DNA of 64,000 nt from Rhexocercosporidium sp. MPI-PUGE-AT-0058. Its lineage: Eukaryota > Ascomycota > Leotiomycetes > Helotiales. The DNA is taken from the NCBI GenBank assembly GCA_020746875.1, contig JAGTJL010000013.1, positions 2,190,845-2,254,844 of the forward strand, written 5' to 3'. Below are positions 9,962 to 23,319 of this stretch, in pieces; position 1 is the stretch's first letter, and every line of letters starts with the position of its first letter. Under the pieces are notes generated by a model. The model ran no database searches, was not told where the DNA came from, and worked only from the letters and a program-made list of their open reading frames with translations. A program made the translations under genes and the position numbers.

Positions 9962-12900
9962 TTCTCAAGCCTTCTCCCGCACATCACGAAAGCGGAGATC
10001 TCATCCCAGCAAACTATCCCCTGTCACCGCATTAGAAGATAAGCCTCCCCAGGCTGTCATCAACCCGAACTAAAATTCTCATTTGCAGGTTTGATGTAGA
10101 TAGCTCCTCGATGTGCCCAATCATTTTCGGACAGATTTCACTGTCGGGATGAATGGTGAGGTGTGCGGCACGGCGTGCGGGGAAGGGAGGGTGTAGAAGG
10201 GGACCTTTATGGATTCGAGATCTGCGAGAGGCAATGAGAGGCTCTAGAAGATGGCCTTACAAATAGCAGGAAGAAGGGAATTGAGAGGAGCGGTTATAAA
10301 AGGCAATTAGGAAGGCGATACAGAAAACGTTACAAGTTTGGGTTCTAAGGGCAAGGAGGATGTGGTTGTGCGGACCAAAGACGGGCAGTACGGTTGCTGT
10401 GAATGATGTTCTGAGATAGTGGGGATGAAGAGCAGCGGCAAGCATAAGAAGCACTGAGAGAAGGGCAAAGCTAGGCTGCGCCATGCGGCTGCTACTCATA
10501 GCATTTCCAAACGATTCGCAGCACAACCCATTCCAATATCAATTTGCATTGTACAAGCCGTCCCATCAGGACCACCGCCCAAAACTATCCTTGATTATCA
10601 TTTCCTCGTCCAGGCTATGACCAATTCAGACTTCCACCGTTTGCTACAATAGTATTAGAAATAGACCCATGATATAAGACTCAATTCTCGGTAAGGAAAC
10701 TCACACGCTTGCATCTGCGAAAGAAGGCATTTCCCGGACTCACCTCCCCACCCCTCGGAAGCTCGACAGCGGTGGATGTGAGTAGTTTAATGTCATACTC
10801 AAGACGATATTCACCAAAAGGGGGGTCATGCTGGGGTGAAGATAACGCGCAGAGCGTGATGTGTAGTATTTCCTAACGGGGAATGTCCCGCATGAGTTTC
10901 TTCGTTCTGCGGCACTTGTCTTTCCATGGGCTGTCTCCAGGTGACGCTCCGACGGAATAAAAGCTCCCTTTAACGCACGCTAGTATTCCACAGCGTTCGC
11001 CTCTGCCACGCAGACCACCGACCTTGCGCCAATTGGGAACGGGAAAAGGTGATCCTATGGTGGTTTCTCGTCTCAGATACTTCGTCCGTTGAACTCTCAC
11101 CAACCGTGTGTTACATGCTCTTCGAAGAGTCGGCAATGCATAGCCGGTGTATTTGATTTGTTAAACGTATCTCTCGCAATGCCATCCATTAATAATAGGG
11201 CAGTAGCGTGCTGGCAGGCACGTCTGAAATCATGCCTAGTAGGTTCGTAGGTATCGTGGTCTAACATAGTAAGGAGAGCTATCACTGTCCAAAAAGCTCC
11301 CGAACCGATCAGATTGGCAGGAAGTAACCTTCGAATTTAAAGGATCCTTCCAGAAAGGCAATATTGTCGTAATCTTCCATCGTCATGAAAAGCGTCCTCC
11401 TCCTTCCTCCACCCCTCACAACCTGGTCGTAACTCCATTCAGTACTCGTATCACATTTGCGCGATCATCATTGTGCCTTCCCTTGATATGAATCTTCCTA
11501 TTATCCAATCGTAAAACCTACCCAAATTTTCCACCACCAACCGACCACTTGCACGTGCTAATAGAGCAGAAGTATGTTCTGCCTATCAGCAGCAGCCCTT
11601 TGGTGGGAGCGGAGATGGCGATTGAGATCTCGGCGCTCTGCGAAGGTGCGCAAATATAGAGGGCGAAGGCTTTGTAGGTTGGGAGTGTGTGTTTAGCATG
11701 GCGCATGAGGAAGGTTTCTCGAACATCTGTGAATGCGGGCATTCGACTTCCACATTTTTGTGCCTTAGGGCCGCTCATTGGAAGGAGCATCTTGCGGTGG
11801 AGCAAAACAGCCATTGTTATTGCAGCCAGGTGAGGAACCAGCGTCTGTGGAGAAGCCTGACTGAGAAGAGGCTTGGATCTGCTCAATTGTGGTTGGGCTT
11901 AGAAACGTTAAAGGCTTTGAACGTTTCGGGAACTTGTTATCGTCGGTACGCTCGATTATTGGCGGATTGAGGTTTAGTTCGTCGAAGGCATAATCGAGAC
12001 AATTGATCCTGATATTGGTGTGATCCGAGTAACGAAGAACAGTCTCCGAACCCAGAGTCCATATTGCTAAGGTGGCTCAGTATTCCGGGCACGGCTCGTT
12101 TTAAGCTCCATTGTAGAAGGCTTCGAAATACTGGGAGTTGTCGGAATGTGTGAAGGGTAGTGGGAGGGGAGGTCGCTGTTCGTACTGAATAATAGGAATA
12201 TTGTTAGCTTTCCAATGCGATTGAAGATGGAAGGAGAGTAGCAGTATGACAGTCTTGCCTGTCATAATCATGAGATTTATTGAGATCGACGATCCGCTCG
12301 AGATTGGGGTTTTCTGAGATCCTACAGCAAACGCTGCTGAACCTCTATAGAAGCTTGATTGCTTCTAATTTTGTGTTGCGAAATCTCATGAATGGTGTAG
12401 AAGGAGGTAAATCTCGCGAGGTCATTGTCTTTACTAGTGTGGGGCCTTTTCGGGCCTTCTTTTTCCGTTATCCCCCCAGCATTCACAACTGCATGACGCA
12501 ATATTGTGAGCGCGTTCAACGACTGCACTCTTATCCACGAATCTCATCCACTATAACACAATCATCACACTTCCAAATTATCGCAACGATGTTACTCCGC
12601 AGCACTATCATGCGACCCCCGCACCAGCAGCGGCGCGCCCAAACAACACTTCCAAAGCGCTCTCTTCGCATCACAAGCCCTCTACCACCGGCCTCCTCAC
12701 CGAATCCCGCAATCAACAACCTCTATTCCATTTGTTATGCTCTTCAAATATGCTCACGACCCTGAATCAACTCCCCTCCCCACCCACTATACACGCTGAA
12801 ATGCCATCTATTAGGACAAGCATTGCCGTTTAAAGCGCGGTTGCGCGGGAGAAAAGCGAGAATAAGATGATAGCGGCGTTGATTCCCAGGAAGAAAATCT

Positions 12901-13390
12901 CGAAGGCGCATGCGCCGCCGAGGGTGAGATTAAGGTGGAGGAAGCGCAGGATAATCATAATAGGCCGAGTGCCCTCACCTAATTGCTATTGCAATTAGGT
13001 GGTGAGAGCGCTTGCCGAACGATTACTGTAGTCTTCGACCTGTTCTTGAATGCCAATTCTTGAGGCCCTACATCTGCACCTCAACCGAGCCGCATCGCCC
13101 GAAATAGGATGCGTGAGTTTGAAATTCCGCATCATTAGCCTCATTGTTGCAGACCCCGGGGCAGTTAACCACCCTTGTTTGACCGTGTTGTTAGTAATAG
13201 CGACCAACAAACCCATGCACGGTGCCTACCATCTTTGTAGGCATTCCGGTCACATAAGAGCTCGCGCTGCTGGTTCATCGTCGTCTTAATCGCATTCATG
13301 ATCTCCCGTCCATTCAACTCCCATTTCGCCAGCTCCTCCACCTCAGTGCCCCGCCACCTGCTTCCCAATTGAAGCCACTACTTTTTGACC
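9962..13390. other. Gene-poor stretch, no recognised gene
   Basis: Overlapping frames of 60-160 codons occur on both strands but none shows a domain. The only suggestive one is a minus-strand frame at 10,257-10,526 with two hydrophobic segments, which is not enough to call a gene. Base composition is ordinary, so this is not RIP-decayed DNA. It may hold promoters or degraded genes without detectable relatives. Confidence 0.4.
12976..13001. repeat. Perfect 11-bp hairpin with TATT loop
   Basis: CACCTAATTGC at 12976-12986 is followed by TATT and the exact reverse complement GCAATTAGGTG. The position in a gene-free stretch gives no clear role. It could be a terminator-like or binding-site palindrome. 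Confidence 0.5.
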
Positions 13391-16300
13391 ATGGCGACTG
13401 TTACTCCACAGGAGGCGGATGCCTTTTTGAGGGAGATTCGGTCGAAGAAGGGTGTTGATGATCCACGAGGATCGCACTACGATAACGTAGAAGACTTGAA
13501 CAAAAGCCTGATCCTGTATGTCAACCCTCTCAAAGTCATTTACAGGAGTCAAACTCACCCTGTACCTAGGCTTGCCGACCAGCTCTACACCAAACCGACT
13601 CATTTCCTCCTCGAGCTTATCCAGAATGCCGACGACAACAACTTCACGAATTCTACCCCGACGCTCTCATTCACACTGCAAAAGGAGTCTCGAGAGCTCC
13701 GTGTTGATTGCAATGAAACGGGCTTTACCAAAGAGAATGTGAAGGCAATATGCAGCATCGGTCGGAGTACCAAGGGAGTTGTTGATCGCACGAAGGGCTT
13801 CATTGGAGAAAAGGGAATTGGGTTCAAGTCGTCTTTCAAGGTCGCGGATGTGGTGCATATCGCTTCCGGGCCTTTTCAATTCAAGTTCGATCGACGCCAG
13901 ACCCTAGGCATGATTGCCCCGATCCCCGAGCCCTTTCCTCAAGGTCAAAGGCTTCCTAGCCAAACTCAGATATTGCTGTACTTAAATAGTCAAGACGAAG
14001 TCACTATTATCGGCGATGAACTAAAAACTATCAGGTCACAACTCCTCATCTTTTTACGTAAGCTTTCTGCGATCACCGTCAAGGCTCCTTCGAGAAACAT
14101 TCAGTTCCGGATATCTCGCAAATCATATGATGTTCTCTTAAAGGGTGAGACGGCCGAGTTGACCACTACCTTGAAAGGGTTCTATGAGCTGTCAAAAAGG
14201 AAGTACGTTATTGTTCGCTTTGTAGTCTACGATCTCCCAAAAGATGACCGGAGGCCTGGGGTGCAAGAGTCCGAGATAGTCCTCGCATTTCCTATTGCCG
14301 AAAATACGGATCCTATTATACAGGGTCAAATGGTCTATTCATTTCTCCCGATCGATGACTACGGATTTTCTGTGAGTGTCTAATAGGTCAATTTCATGAA
14401 ATCTTGCTAACAACAAGCCAGTATCTTATACAGGCCGATTTTATCCTCGTCGCCAATCGCGAAGCCATTGAGCTTTATGCTGAATGGAATTTTTGGGTCC
14501 GTCAGCACATTATCGAAGCGTTTGCAAAAGCTGTTCAGCGCTTTGTCTCCATTAAAGGTTCCTCCCCTGCGTCCGGCTTGCGTTATACCTGGCCGGTATT
14601 CTTGAAAGACCGTGGCGGAACCACTGTCGACTTTTGGTCCACACTAAAGATATCGATTCTAGAAGATTTGAAAAGCGAGCGGATTCTAGAATCCCGCGAT
14701 AACACGGCTGGCCTCTGCTTCCCCACAGAGTTGTGGTATATCCCATATAGGTTTAGACTCGCTAGAGAGCCTCTCGTGGAAGAAGGAAACACCAGAAAGT
14801 CCCACCTATCTTTCCACTATGATACAGAGTCTTCGGGAATGTCCAGGGAGCTGTCACTTATCGGAGTCAGTGAAATGACGGCGGATAGATTCTTCGAGGA
14901 ACTTAAGTCTGTTGTCAGCCGTAACAGCACTTTCCTTCAGAGCCAGTCGACAGGGTGGCATGCCGCCGTTGCTAAGATTCTTCAATCAGAAATCAATCCA
15001 ATACGTTTTGCAAATATTCTACTTATTCTATTGCGTAACGGAAAGTGGGTTACGCATTTGGCAGGAAAGATTTTCCTCGACAGTGAGGTTGACGCTCTTA
15101 CGATACCCTAGTGCGTCGATATAGAAATTGTTGACGCTACTGCCTGCAAAAATAGAGCACGGAGGCAATTGTTTAAATGGCTTGGAATCAAGACTTGTGA
15201 TCAAGCCGACATATGTCGATTGATTTTGGAACAACAAGACCACTACCCCTTTATATTTAACGCCAACGACCCTTTAGAGAGCAAGCTTCTCATCATTGAT
15301 GATGCTTTTTATCTCTTCAATACGCCAACTCACGTCTTCAACAAGTCAATTAGCAAACTGTATGTTCTCGATGATCATGGGGCAATTGTACATGGCAAAA
15401 GTCTCTATGTCGATTATGCTATCAAGGGATTTAGAATCAGCAGTTATGCGAACATCGAAGATAGTGGTGTGAGAATGCTCCATTCGAGGTACCTGACTCG
15501 GGCTAGGAAAGATGGTCGGGAGACCGAATTCGTTGAATGGCTGATTCGACGTCTTCAAGTTTCCACTCTTCCTTGTCTGGTTCGAGAGCGCCAAATAACA
15601 CAAGAGTCCCGGTATTTCACGACGAAAGCGCACTTGGATTTACTACTGCTTCTTCGCGACAACTGGAGTCATTATTGCAGTCAACTTTGGGATATGACAC
15701 CGGGCGACATCAGCTCCCAGTCGACCGCGCTAAAGGAGCTTTCTTTTCTGAAAGTAAAATGCACGGATAGAAAATTTTACCCTCTTCGCGAAACGGTTTT
15801 GCCATTGCAACGTTTGAAGCAGGCTGGCAGCTATCTTCCATTCCTTGACATTCCCAACCCAGAGGACAGGAATTGGGCGAACTTTCAACGGCTGGGTGTC
15901 ATTGCCCAGGAATCTTTGGAATTTTATTTTCGTCAGCTAAAAGCAATATCATCTGGGAGTTTCTCGAACCAAGTCACGAAATCGATCGTACAGGAGCTGT
16001 ATGTACAAATTGCACATCACTGGGCCACTGGCCCGACGATATCGGTTAAGTAAGTTCAGCTCCAGTTTTCTATGTTCCTCATTCTCCGGTATTCACAGCC
16101 ACGCAGGTCCGAGTTTGAATCATCTGCTTTTGTATTCCATGAAAAGGAAAATCGCTGGATGTACTTGCGTGATTGTGTGTGGGAGGCTCCCGCCTGCCTT
16201 ACGAGAGTAATTGCGCTCGAAAGATAATACAAGGACTGCAAGTCACTCTTCTGCACATTGCTCGGCCTTAAGAATACGACCCTAGAGCACGTCGTCGATG

Positions 16301-16880
16301 AAATATTGAATCCACAAAGCCGGGATCTTAACCAACAAGCCGCCCAACAGAAACAATTGTTGCTAGTTGTTAACGACTTTCTGCGCCGGAACGTCTCTTC
16401 AGGGCCTATCGAAAAGCTGATGGGGAAAGATGTCATCCCGGTGGTTAAATCTGCGCCTGGAAGAGAAATGTCCGACCTTGTGAATTACGATCGACATATA
16501 TGGTATTTCGCAGACAGACCGAGCCTTCGTAAAAGTTTCAAAGAGAAGGTATGGCTCATAGATTTCCCGGTGGACGTCGTACGGAAACTATCTCCTTTAA
16601 TCAAAGCGATGGGGTTAGAAGAGTATCGGCTTTCAGCAGCAGTTGTCGAAGAGACGGAATGCAATGGAGATCCTATCCTTGACCAGGATCGAACAATGGA
16701 TCTCCGTGCTAGAGCACAGTACTTCATGAGGTCAGTGCTTTCCTCTCAATCATTCGCCCATTTATTCTGCTAATGAATACAAACTCGTTCCTGAAACTAA
16801 TCAGGACGGCAAGAAGCAATTGACTTCTCGGCTGCAAAGCCTTACCGTTTGGGGAGTAACCGCCATTAAACTGAAACGGC
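13391..16880 (+). pseudogene. Hsp90-like ATPase (GHKL fold) protein, 3'-truncated
   Basis: The ATG at 13391 gives MATVTPQEADAF. Residues 75-83 (ELIQNADDN), 108-112 (NETGF) and 139-147 (GEKGIGFKS) are the nucleotide-binding motifs of the HATPase_c_3 family, shared with sacsin-type and large fungal Hsp90-like proteins. An intron at 14372-14421 (GTGAGT, GCTAACA, CAG) keeps the frame. A second intron runs from GTAAGT near 16,050 to CAG near 16,107. In-frame stops lie at 15109-15111 (TAG) and 16225-16227 (TAA), within sequence that stays conserved-looking on both sides. After a GTCAGT donor near 16,732 the coding similarity runs out at about 16,880 into an ATT repeat. Family members are usually much longer. 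It is probably dead. Related genes are common in fungal immune-like clusters. Confidence 0.75.
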
Positions 16881-16882
16881 GA

Positions 16883-16909
16883 ATTATTATTATTATTATT
16901 ATTATTATT
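16883..16909. repeat. (ATT)9 microsatellite at left edge of RIP block
   Basis: Nine ATT units separate the Hsp90-like relic from LINE-derived sequence. Read on the minus strand it is an AAT-type tail, which is where the LINE 3' end would be. Confidence 0.9.
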
Positions 16910-18110
16910 CCTTTTAACGTCCTGTGTAAGTCGAGGACTATAGTAGGACGGCTGGGGCTATGAGCCCCAGCGTTTTTATATAAAATACAAAAGAAGTAGC
17001 TAATTTATTCTAGGGGACATTGAGGGCATAGCCCTAGTTATAATAATAGAAAATTATAAAAGAACGTGTAAAAGGTATTACTCTTATTCCTCCACTTGCT
17101 CCTCTTCCTGCTCCTCTTTTTGCTCCTCTTCCTGCCTTCTCTTTAAGTGCCATTTCCTAATATAAAGCCTAGTCTTTTTAAGAAAATCTAGTGTCTTCTC
17201 GATCCCGATTTTTATATGTATTAAGAGAGGTAAACTAAGCCTGGCTCCTTTTATTTCGTCCCGTAGCTTGGACCTCGCCTTGGCTATTCCTTTCTCTTTA
17301 CAGCTTAAAAGTAAATAGGCGGCTGTCTCTCTCCTGCCATACTTATATAAGTCGCTATTCGCATAGCCTAGCCTATATAAGTATGACCTTATAAACCTAT
17401 AGCTTAAATTCAATTAAAAAAAGGAGCTAGCTAGCTCTTTTTTAGTTTTAAGAAACAGATAGATCTTCGACCGTAGCTGCCAAGGGAATTACTTCTTAGT
17501 CGTTGTATTTTGGCTTAGCGTCCTTTTGTATTAGTCTAACACTGACTCCCACTCCCTAGTACTAACTTCCTTCGCTTTATAACCGAGGACTTTAAAGCTG
17601 GTTATATTTGTATTTAAGGCTAGCGTCGTAACTTGCTTTGCTAACGAGTTAACTAACTCGTTTCCATATACTTCCGTATAGCCAAGGACTTAGCTAATTA
17701 ATATCGAGGCTCCTTTACTCTTAGCTAGCTCTGCTGCTTAAATAGCCCGCATTTGGCAAGCTTGACCTGGGTTATCCAATAGTGTTTTGAGTCGATAGAG
17801 TCCCGCTTGATTATCTGAATAAATATAATATAAGTGGCCTAGCTTTACTGCCTTACTAATATATTCGACTGCTTAAGTAGTCCCTTCTAGCTCCCCATTA
17901 TAGACTAATTAGGAGTCCCCTAAGTTAGTCATATTCTTATAAACTATTCTAAAAGTGCTCTTATTATAATTTAATATTACTAAGCCTACGCCTACTTTAA
18001 TTAAGTCTTCCCCTAGTATAGACGAAGTATTTATATAAATCGTGAATTTATTTGCGCTTAAGTATAAGTTTGAGTTATGTATTTAAGCAGCTTTTTCCTT
18101 TAGTAGCGGG
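16883..18110 (-). mobile_element. Non-LTR retrotransposon (LINE), 3' part, RIP-decayed
   Basis: On the minus strand, 18,080 down to 17,620 reads as an RNase H domain. Fragments include YSDNQAGLYRLKTL, AAELAKSKGASI and LGYTEVYGNELVNSLAKQ, with expected Trp, Asp and His codons replaced by stop, Asn or Tyr. A 109-residue open frame at 17413-17084 continues into the typical LINE C terminus, with SYLYRLGYANSDLYKYG (expected CxC now Tyr) and AAYLLLSC. It ends in a Glu-rich tail, a short 3' UTR and the AAT tail at 16,883-16,909. The reverse transcriptase should lie upstream (above 18,110), but I cannot read it with confidence, so the true 5' limit is unknown. Confidence 0.75.
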
Positions 18111-20675
18111 CTTATATCGACCGTGTATAGCGTTACTTTATTTTAAGGTAAAAAAAAAACGGCGAATTAATAACATTAAAGGAATCGAAGATAGTGAGGA
18201 TATCGTCTTTAAAGAAAAGAGAACCTAATTAAATATTTACATTCTTATCGACATCGAGAATTAATATATATTCGTCTATTAACTATTCGAAAATCTTATT
18301 AAACACTACGGTATTATAAATTCTAAGTATTAAAAGTTGGTGCAACTAATTTTAAGTACACTTATTTTTAAGATCCTTAAGTTACTTAAATAATTTGACT
18401 TAAACAGGCAATTTAAAGCCAATGCCAGGAGCAGCCTTCTTATGAGCTTTCTCGATAGTATCCAAGCTCAAAACCTTAAAAATACTTTTAGGACGTCCAC
18501 GGCTCCTTATTCTATATCAAGATTCAAGTCTACTGGAAACGAGATATTTTTCATATTAAGGCCTCCAATAACCGGGAGTATGTCCAGTCTGCGAACTAAT
18601 ATTCTAACACTAAATTAAAACATAGCTTCTATTCAATAAGTCGCCGCATCAAAAGACAGAAGTTCTTTATTTATTATATTTAGTCCGCAAATTATAATTT
18701 AAAATATTTCTACATTATTAACAACAAAACATTTTAATATTCGTAATAATTTAAGTTTCGTCGACAAATTAATAAATTTAAATATATCTTCTAATAAACG
18801 GGTAAGAGGGATTAATAATAATAAAGACGGCAAAGGCAATGTATTTAAAGTTACAGTACTACGCTCGGCGCTGGCCGAAACAATTAAAAGCTGTCCGCGG
18901 ATGTCTTTAAGAGGATTTAGATTTACTAGATTATTATTATATAATAAATCCTAAAGTCGCTATTTTATAAGTCCAGTCGACAAAGAGAGTTTAGTCCGGA
19001 GTCTATACAATAAATATATAGGACTACTTGGCGAAACATTTGTAAGTAAGCTCTTAAATTACTTTTATTTAAATTATTTAACTAGTTTAATTAAATCTAC
19101 GAGCATTTCTCGACACGACTGCTTAACTAGGGCGCCTCAAATTAGACTAGCAAAAGTCAAGTAAAAGCTAGCCACTCCCCTTTTACCGAACTAAAGAAAG
19201 ACTATACGGACTTTATATACGTTAATTTTAAGTAGGTTTTAATTACGTTACTCTCTTAAATAAGATTCAAAAGGACCGATGCTTAGCTACTATTCGAGAA
19301 AGCACCTACGTATTATTTAAAAGTTAAGTTAATAATAAAGAAGTACGACGAATTATTTTATATAAGTAATAATTAAGTTGAAAAGGTATGCCCAAGGTTA
19401 AGAGTCATTAAATGTATAACGCATGCTAATAGTAATAAACTCGTGGTTATAAATTGTCAGTATTTATTATAATACTACTTAATGTTTATGTGATCCTTAG
19501 AATTTACGATTTATAGGAGCCGGAATCGACCCTAAGATTCGTGGCGTATGTTAATCCTTAGTTTATGTACTTATAGCAATCCTTAACTTTTAAAACTTAA
19601 GATAAATATGTCGTCATTTTAAATTAAATGCTAATTAGGGATTAAGGGCTCGCTATCGAGAGAGGTCAGGCAAAGTAATATAGTATTCCTTCTCGGTTAA
19701 TTAATTACGTGCTTTAACATTGCCTTACTCTAAGGCTTTTAAAAGTTTTAATAAGTCACGTAATCGCAGCGTTAATTTAACATTAGTATTATTATGCTAT
19801 TAAATGGCGTAAAAATATTTTATGTATACGCGAGTAGTTTAAGGGCACGGTAATAGTAACAAACTTTAAGTAGGCTTTAAGCTACGTCTTATCGACATAC
19901 TCAACCTCTTTACTCGGTCTAAAACTTCCGTTAAAGCTAAGATTAACGACGCGAAGGCTCAGAACTTAACTAAAATTATTCGGCTCCTAAAACAGTTCGC
20001 CAATTCCAATAGCAGCAGCGGCTTTTATGGCGATTTGCGTAATAACTTTACTTTTTCTTTCTACTTCGGTGCCGGCCTTACTACTACCGTTACTAGCTCC
20101 GTCTTCATTTTGCGGCAAAACGAGTGCCTCAGTCCTTTTTTTACTTCTCGGTGTATTATATAATCCCGCAGTGTCCTTTAGGCTTTAGCACGGTCCCTAG
20201 GCTTAGTAAAGGACTTATATAATGTATACGTTATATTATATTGCTCTAGAAACAGAATAAGTTAATATTATAATATAAGCTTTTTGAGCGTATTTAAAAG
20301 ACATTATTAATTCTCTTCAGCGTTATAAAGTCGTAATGTAATATTTATTATCCCCTTAAATAAAGGTCGGTCACGATTAACACCACGCCCTAACTAACTT
20401 AAGGGTCTTCAACTAATAGAGATTTCCAAAAGCACTTAATATTCTCGAATTCAAGAATATTAACGAAATATAAAAGTGGCGTTATTATTTACAAAGTATA
20501 ATAAATACTAATTACGCCATAATAATTAACTAATAGGAGACCAGAATCCAGTATTCTAAATAGCTAATTAACAAATCATAGCGGATTTAGGGCAACATTT
20601 AGACTTGCCTAGGAATTAAAAGGTTAAAAGGCCCGTAAGTTATACTCAGGTCTCCACCGACTTTTATTTAAAGCC

Positions 20676-20697
20676 GGGGGGGGGGGGGGGGGGGGGG
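20676..20697 (+). repeat. Run of 22 consecutive G
   Basis: An uninterrupted G22 tract sits inside very AT-rich DNA. It could form a G-quadruplex, or it could be a sequencing or assembly artefact. Confidence 0.85.
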
Positions 20698-23319
20698 TAT
20701 AGGTGCATGTCGTCTGCTATGTAGGCCCTTAAACATTCCGGTGGTTTTTTATTTATTCTCGTTCTAAATACGTCTTAAGTATAATTTTACTTTAGGTTTA
20801 TGCTTATTTTAAATATTTTAATAAAACATAATACTTATTCGCTCTCGTAATGTTTTAAGTAAAAGAGAAAGTTCTATAGTTATTCTTTTCTTACGGTAAT
20901 ACGACCTCGGCCTTCGGAAAGACTGCTTCGTTTAAATGGCCTCGTTCCCTTTAATATCCTAGATATTATACCTTACTATATATCGGTATACGTCACGCGT
21001 AAGACTCTAAGTAACGCAAAACGGGCGTAAGAAGAATATTTTAAATTTAATCTCGCAGGTTTAAAAGCTGGGAAACTTGTGTTAAAATTGAAATAAAGAG
21101 ATTTATATATTTATAATAGAAAAGGCGAGGAGTTCGAGTATTTCGAAAAAGAGGAATATAATTATTATTTACGGGGATATCGACTACGTAGGTTTTAGGG
21201 GAAGTATATGAGGTTTTGAATAAAGGTAATATAAGGAGGAAGTAAGCTATTAAAGGGTTTAAAGGATTTAATGATTTAGAGGGAGAAATAATTATAAAAG
21301 AGAATTGAAGTTGTGATGATTGTAGATATTTATAATATTAATATTTTATTACATTTTCTGTTACATAACATAACATGGGTAAAGAAGACAAAAATAATAA
21401 ATACTAGTCCTTAAACTCTTTTATTATGCATTCCTTATTCCTTCAAAGTGCCGCCCCCGAATCCTATTTTAATATTTATTTAAATATGTAATCTTATTCA
21501 TATAACAATAGCACTTATCCTCAATTGCCTCTGCCGCTGTTAACTTTATAAAGTCAGCCTCTTAACCGCATACCTTAACCTCTCCTTCTTCTCCTTTAGC
21601 GCCTTGAGTTTATTTGTCCTTTCCTCCGCCTCCTTACTTTTATTAATTTATTAAGCGTCTTAACCTTTTTAATTAACTTCTCTAAACTCTATTTCCTTAA
21701 GCTCCCTTTACTTTTTAATTTCCTCTTCTAATAATTTACTTTTCGTAATTAAATTATTCTTTTAAACGTTAAAAGAGAGTTATTATTACGGCCGAGCTCG
21801 GAGGCGAAGGAGGCTTAAGCTATAAAAAGTATAAGAGGAGGTAAGCTCGAAATGCTTTACAGTAAAGATAATCGTTAATTAAGTGAACGGACTTAGGTAT
21901 CGGGAGAGGGTTTGAGATTTCAGACCTAAGATTTAAGGGAATAAATACGAAGGAAGAGAAAGTAAAGAGGTAATATACGCAAGTCGAAGATAATACGGTT
22001 TTAATACGTAGAAAATCGGAGATTCCAGAATCGAAAATTAAAATTAAAGGGTCGAGGAGAGAAAAGGAGCTACGGAGGAGATGCGTTAAGAGAGGCGAGG
22101 GATTATGAAGTCGTTATTATTGCTGTTTGGGGGGCAGCTGCGATTAAATTGAGTTTGTAAAAGAAGTTGTGGCGGAATTAGTATTATATTATTATGTAAA
22201 GGGAATTAAGGAGATGTAGATTTCGAAATGCGTATTTTTAAGGCTAATAATAGCACGTGACGTTAAGTCTACCTTTAAACTCCTTCAACGCCTTCCATTT
22301 CTCCTTCATTAGCCCCAGTCGAGCTCTTTAGCTTTAGTCTCGTTACCGAGATCTCCAGCGATATTATTAAGGTCGTCGACATCAGCAAGGCATATATAGT
22401 AAGTCTTGGAATTTTTATATTACATAAACATAGAATTTATTACTTCAGAGAGTTCGGCACTACTAGACTTATTAATGTAATTAATGTTAACCCAGATGTA
22501 TTCGAGATCATCAGCTTAGGCCTACTCATAAATAGATTTAATTTTAGCGAACCTTTTCTTTTTAAATGCTTTTCGGAAATCTTACTAATCTTAAAAAGTA
22601 ATCTCCTTATCTCTTTAAATGTGAGATAAAATCATATATTACAGAATAATATTCCCAATAAAATATTTAAACTCGAGACTTTCAGTATTAATTAATTATA
22701 TATTTTATTAAATTAAGAGGTTAATTAAACTGGAAATAATTGATTTATAGAGGAAAAGACTGAATTTAAGAGCTCAAAAAGTAAGTTAGGCATTAAAGGT
22801 AAATAAAGGGACGTCGTGTTTAGGATAATATGGGGTAGACAGGAGACGAAATGTGTAATGTGTCAATGTAACGTGAAAATAGAAATCTCTAATGATTTCT
22901 GTTTGAATAAACGCGCTTAAATGCTTTTATTTACAGCTATAAAAGTCGGGTAACCGTAGAATACTTTACTGTTTACTGCGACTTATCGGCGATTAAGGGT
23001 GCTAAAGTTACGTAATATAAATCTTCTTTTATAAGTTTTAATATAAGGAAATCTTTTAATAATCTATAAGAACGGACTATTTCGAGAGTAGTTATTTTGT
23101 AATCCCTTTAAAACACTTCGCGTAAATATAATTTATAATCCGAGCTTCTATTAAGTTCTCGCTAAGCGCCGAAGCAATTTAAATTTTAAAAGAATTCACT
23201 CTTATATTTATATAATATATAAACATAGAAAATATAATTAAATAAAGATAATTTACTATAAAGAACCGACGTTCAGTCAGCGTAAAGTAAAGATAATTAA
23301 CTCCAAAAGATTTAACGAA

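Noticed and set aside
10257..10526. Minus-strand frame with hydrophobic segments, possible small membrane protein
   Set aside because: There is no recognisable family, no splice or conservation evidence, and similar frames are expected by chance in this region.
15083..15157. Short intron to remove the TAG at 15109 in the Hsp90-like gene
   Set aside because: Candidate donors with AG acceptors either break the frame, recreate a stop, or delete sequence that looks conserved (DSEVDALTIP and following). Nonsense mutation is simpler.
20000..20180. Less AT-rich island with Gly- and Ser-rich frames, possible LINE ORF1
   Set aside because: No zinc knuckle or other ORF1 motif could be read on either strand.
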